Positions 22,630 through 23,181 of a stretch of 23,181 bases of DNA are shown piece after piece. The notes below the pieces were generated by a model. That model made no database searches. It saw only the letters and a program-made list of their open reading frames with translations, and had not been told where the DNA came from. Every line of letters starts with the position of its first letter. The first letter of the stretch is position 1. A program made the position numbers and the translations under genes. Source of the stretch: JBCCTX01 sp039197765 (GTDB lineage: Bacteria > Bacteroidota > Bacteroidia > J057); the NCBI GenBank assembly GCA_039197765.1, contig JBCCTX010000086.1:1-23181 (forward strand). Reading direction: 5' to 3'.

Positions 22630-23181
22630 TTACGAAGGAGGAGGATTTTTTGTCTCCTTTTCATACCCCTCTATTTGATTCAGGATGTTTCTTGCCTGAT
22701 CAACCGCTCTCCACTCTACATCCGAAAAGAAGATTTTTATCCATTTTTTATTCACATTTTCCGGCTTTATGTTGCGGAAAAGCCATACGGCAAAATAGGT
22801 AAATAGCCCTGTTATTACAGTATTTACGGTCAAATATGCTATATCTCCGCTGAACAGAAAGCTGGGGTTAACATACCAAGTCGTCCAAAAGGGAAGTTGG
22901 AGCGCAGCTATTCGGGTTACCGTAATGGTTGACGTTTTAATTTTTGCCAACTTTTTCTGGACTTCCAGTATGGAATCACTCAAGTTGATTTTCGTAATCA
23001 ACACCAAATGGTAGATGTAGGTACCTAATGCGATAAGGGTAATTAAAAGAATTACCACAAAGGACCCAGTAAAAAGTATGGCTCCTGACTGATAGCCTAA
23101 AAATACCAGGACCATCAAAAATAGCGTCCAAGGGACTCCCAGAATGGTTCCCACATACTTGATAGGCTTTGCTTCTGCAAG
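22630..23181 (-). CDS. Uncharacterised Bacteroidota membrane protein (5' end outside window)
   Basis: 183 residues are visible and the frame is open to the right edge of the window, so the true start lies outside. A GTG at 23154 is not needed as a start. Predicted membrane segments: VPWTLFLMVLVFLGYQ, GSFVVILLITLIALGTYIYHLVLI, IAALQLPFWTTWYV (weak) and AYLTVNTVITGLFTYFAVWLF. Between them is a charged linker SDSILEVQKKLAKIKTSTITVTR, a pattern recalled from small Bacteroidota membrane proteins of unknown function. The C-terminus is soluble (about 60 residues) and ends with three prolines. It lies 70 bp upstream of the AraC gene on the same strand, so co-transcription is possible. No function is proposed. 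Confidence 0.6.
   Translation of the reverse strand, partial: LAEAKPIKYVGTILGVPWTLFLMVLVFLGYQSGAILFTGSFVVILLITLIALGTYIYHLVLITKINLSDSILEVQKKLAKIKTSTITVTRIAALQLPFWTTWYVNPSFLFSGDIAYLTVNTVITGLFTYFAVWLFRNIKPENVNKKWIKIFFSDVEWRAVDQARNILNQIEGYEKETKNPPPS

Noticed and set aside
22621..22651. Hairpin CTCCTTC/GAAGGAG followed by T-run on the + strand, looks like a terminator
   Set aside because: No + strand gene lies upstream within more than 4 kb. The sequence encodes the proline-rich C-terminus of the - strand membrane protein, and no T-run follows on the - strand.
1..23181. Search for CRISPR array, tRNA/rRNA genes, insertion sequences, phage or toxin-antitoxin genes
   Set aside because: No regularly spaced repeats, cloverleaf-like segments, transposase or integrase motifs were seen on either strand. 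Coding and spacing look like ordinary chromosomal DNA.

Overview
The window looks like chromosomal DNA of a Bacteroidota bacterium. The order (Cytophagales, Saprospirales or Chitinophagales) cannot be fixed from sequence alone. The evidence is an ECF sigma / FecR-type anti-sigma (FecR plus DUF4974 domains) / TonB-dependent transducer cassette, a lipoprotein with an acidic stretch directly after its cysteine, a membrane-embedded AraC regulator, a DUF1080 protein, near absence of Shine-Dalgarno sequences, and promoter-like boxes of the Bacteroidota type (TAnnTTTG). No tRNA, rRNA, CRISPR array, insertion sequence or phage gene was seen.

Region 1 (1-6499, + strand): the 3' end of a DUF1080 (3-keto-disaccharide hydrolase-like) gene, then an apparent operon of ECF sigma factor, FecR-like anti-sigma factor, STN-containing TonB-dependent receptor and a probably surface-exposed lipoprotein (Calx-beta-like domain plus a large beta-rich domain). 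It closes with a good rho-independent terminator. This is the layout of a cell-surface signalling and uptake system. By analogy with Fec- and Xus-like systems an iron or siderophore ligand is likely, but the ligand is not proven.

Region 2 (6500-9046): a 320-bp intergenic stretch with a perfect 32-bp palindrome, then leftward genes for DoxX, a secreted alpha/beta hydrolase and a Crp/Fnr-type regulator. An inverted repeat in front of the hydrolase gene sits where a Crp-type activator could bind.

Region 3 (9047-14109, - strand): TetR regulator, pectin acetylesterase-like hydrolase and GH106-like glycoside hydrolase, all leftward. Both hydrolases have uncleaved-looking N-terminal membrane anchors. 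No SusC/SusD pair is present.

Region 4 (14328-17951): a DUF3089 alpha/beta hydrolase (+), a flavin-containing monooxygenase (-) and a divergent short-chain dehydrogenase (+). Together with the TetR gene they resemble an alcohol -> ketone -> ester -> hydrolysis module. Inverted repeats lie in both divergent promoter regions.

Region 5 (18085-23181, - strand): a partial membrane protein of unknown function, a membrane-bound AraC regulator and two beta-lactamase-fold (class C/PBP4-like) secreted serine hydrolases. One serine hydrolase keeps all three catalytic motifs. The other has lost all three and is predicted to be a pseudoenzyme.
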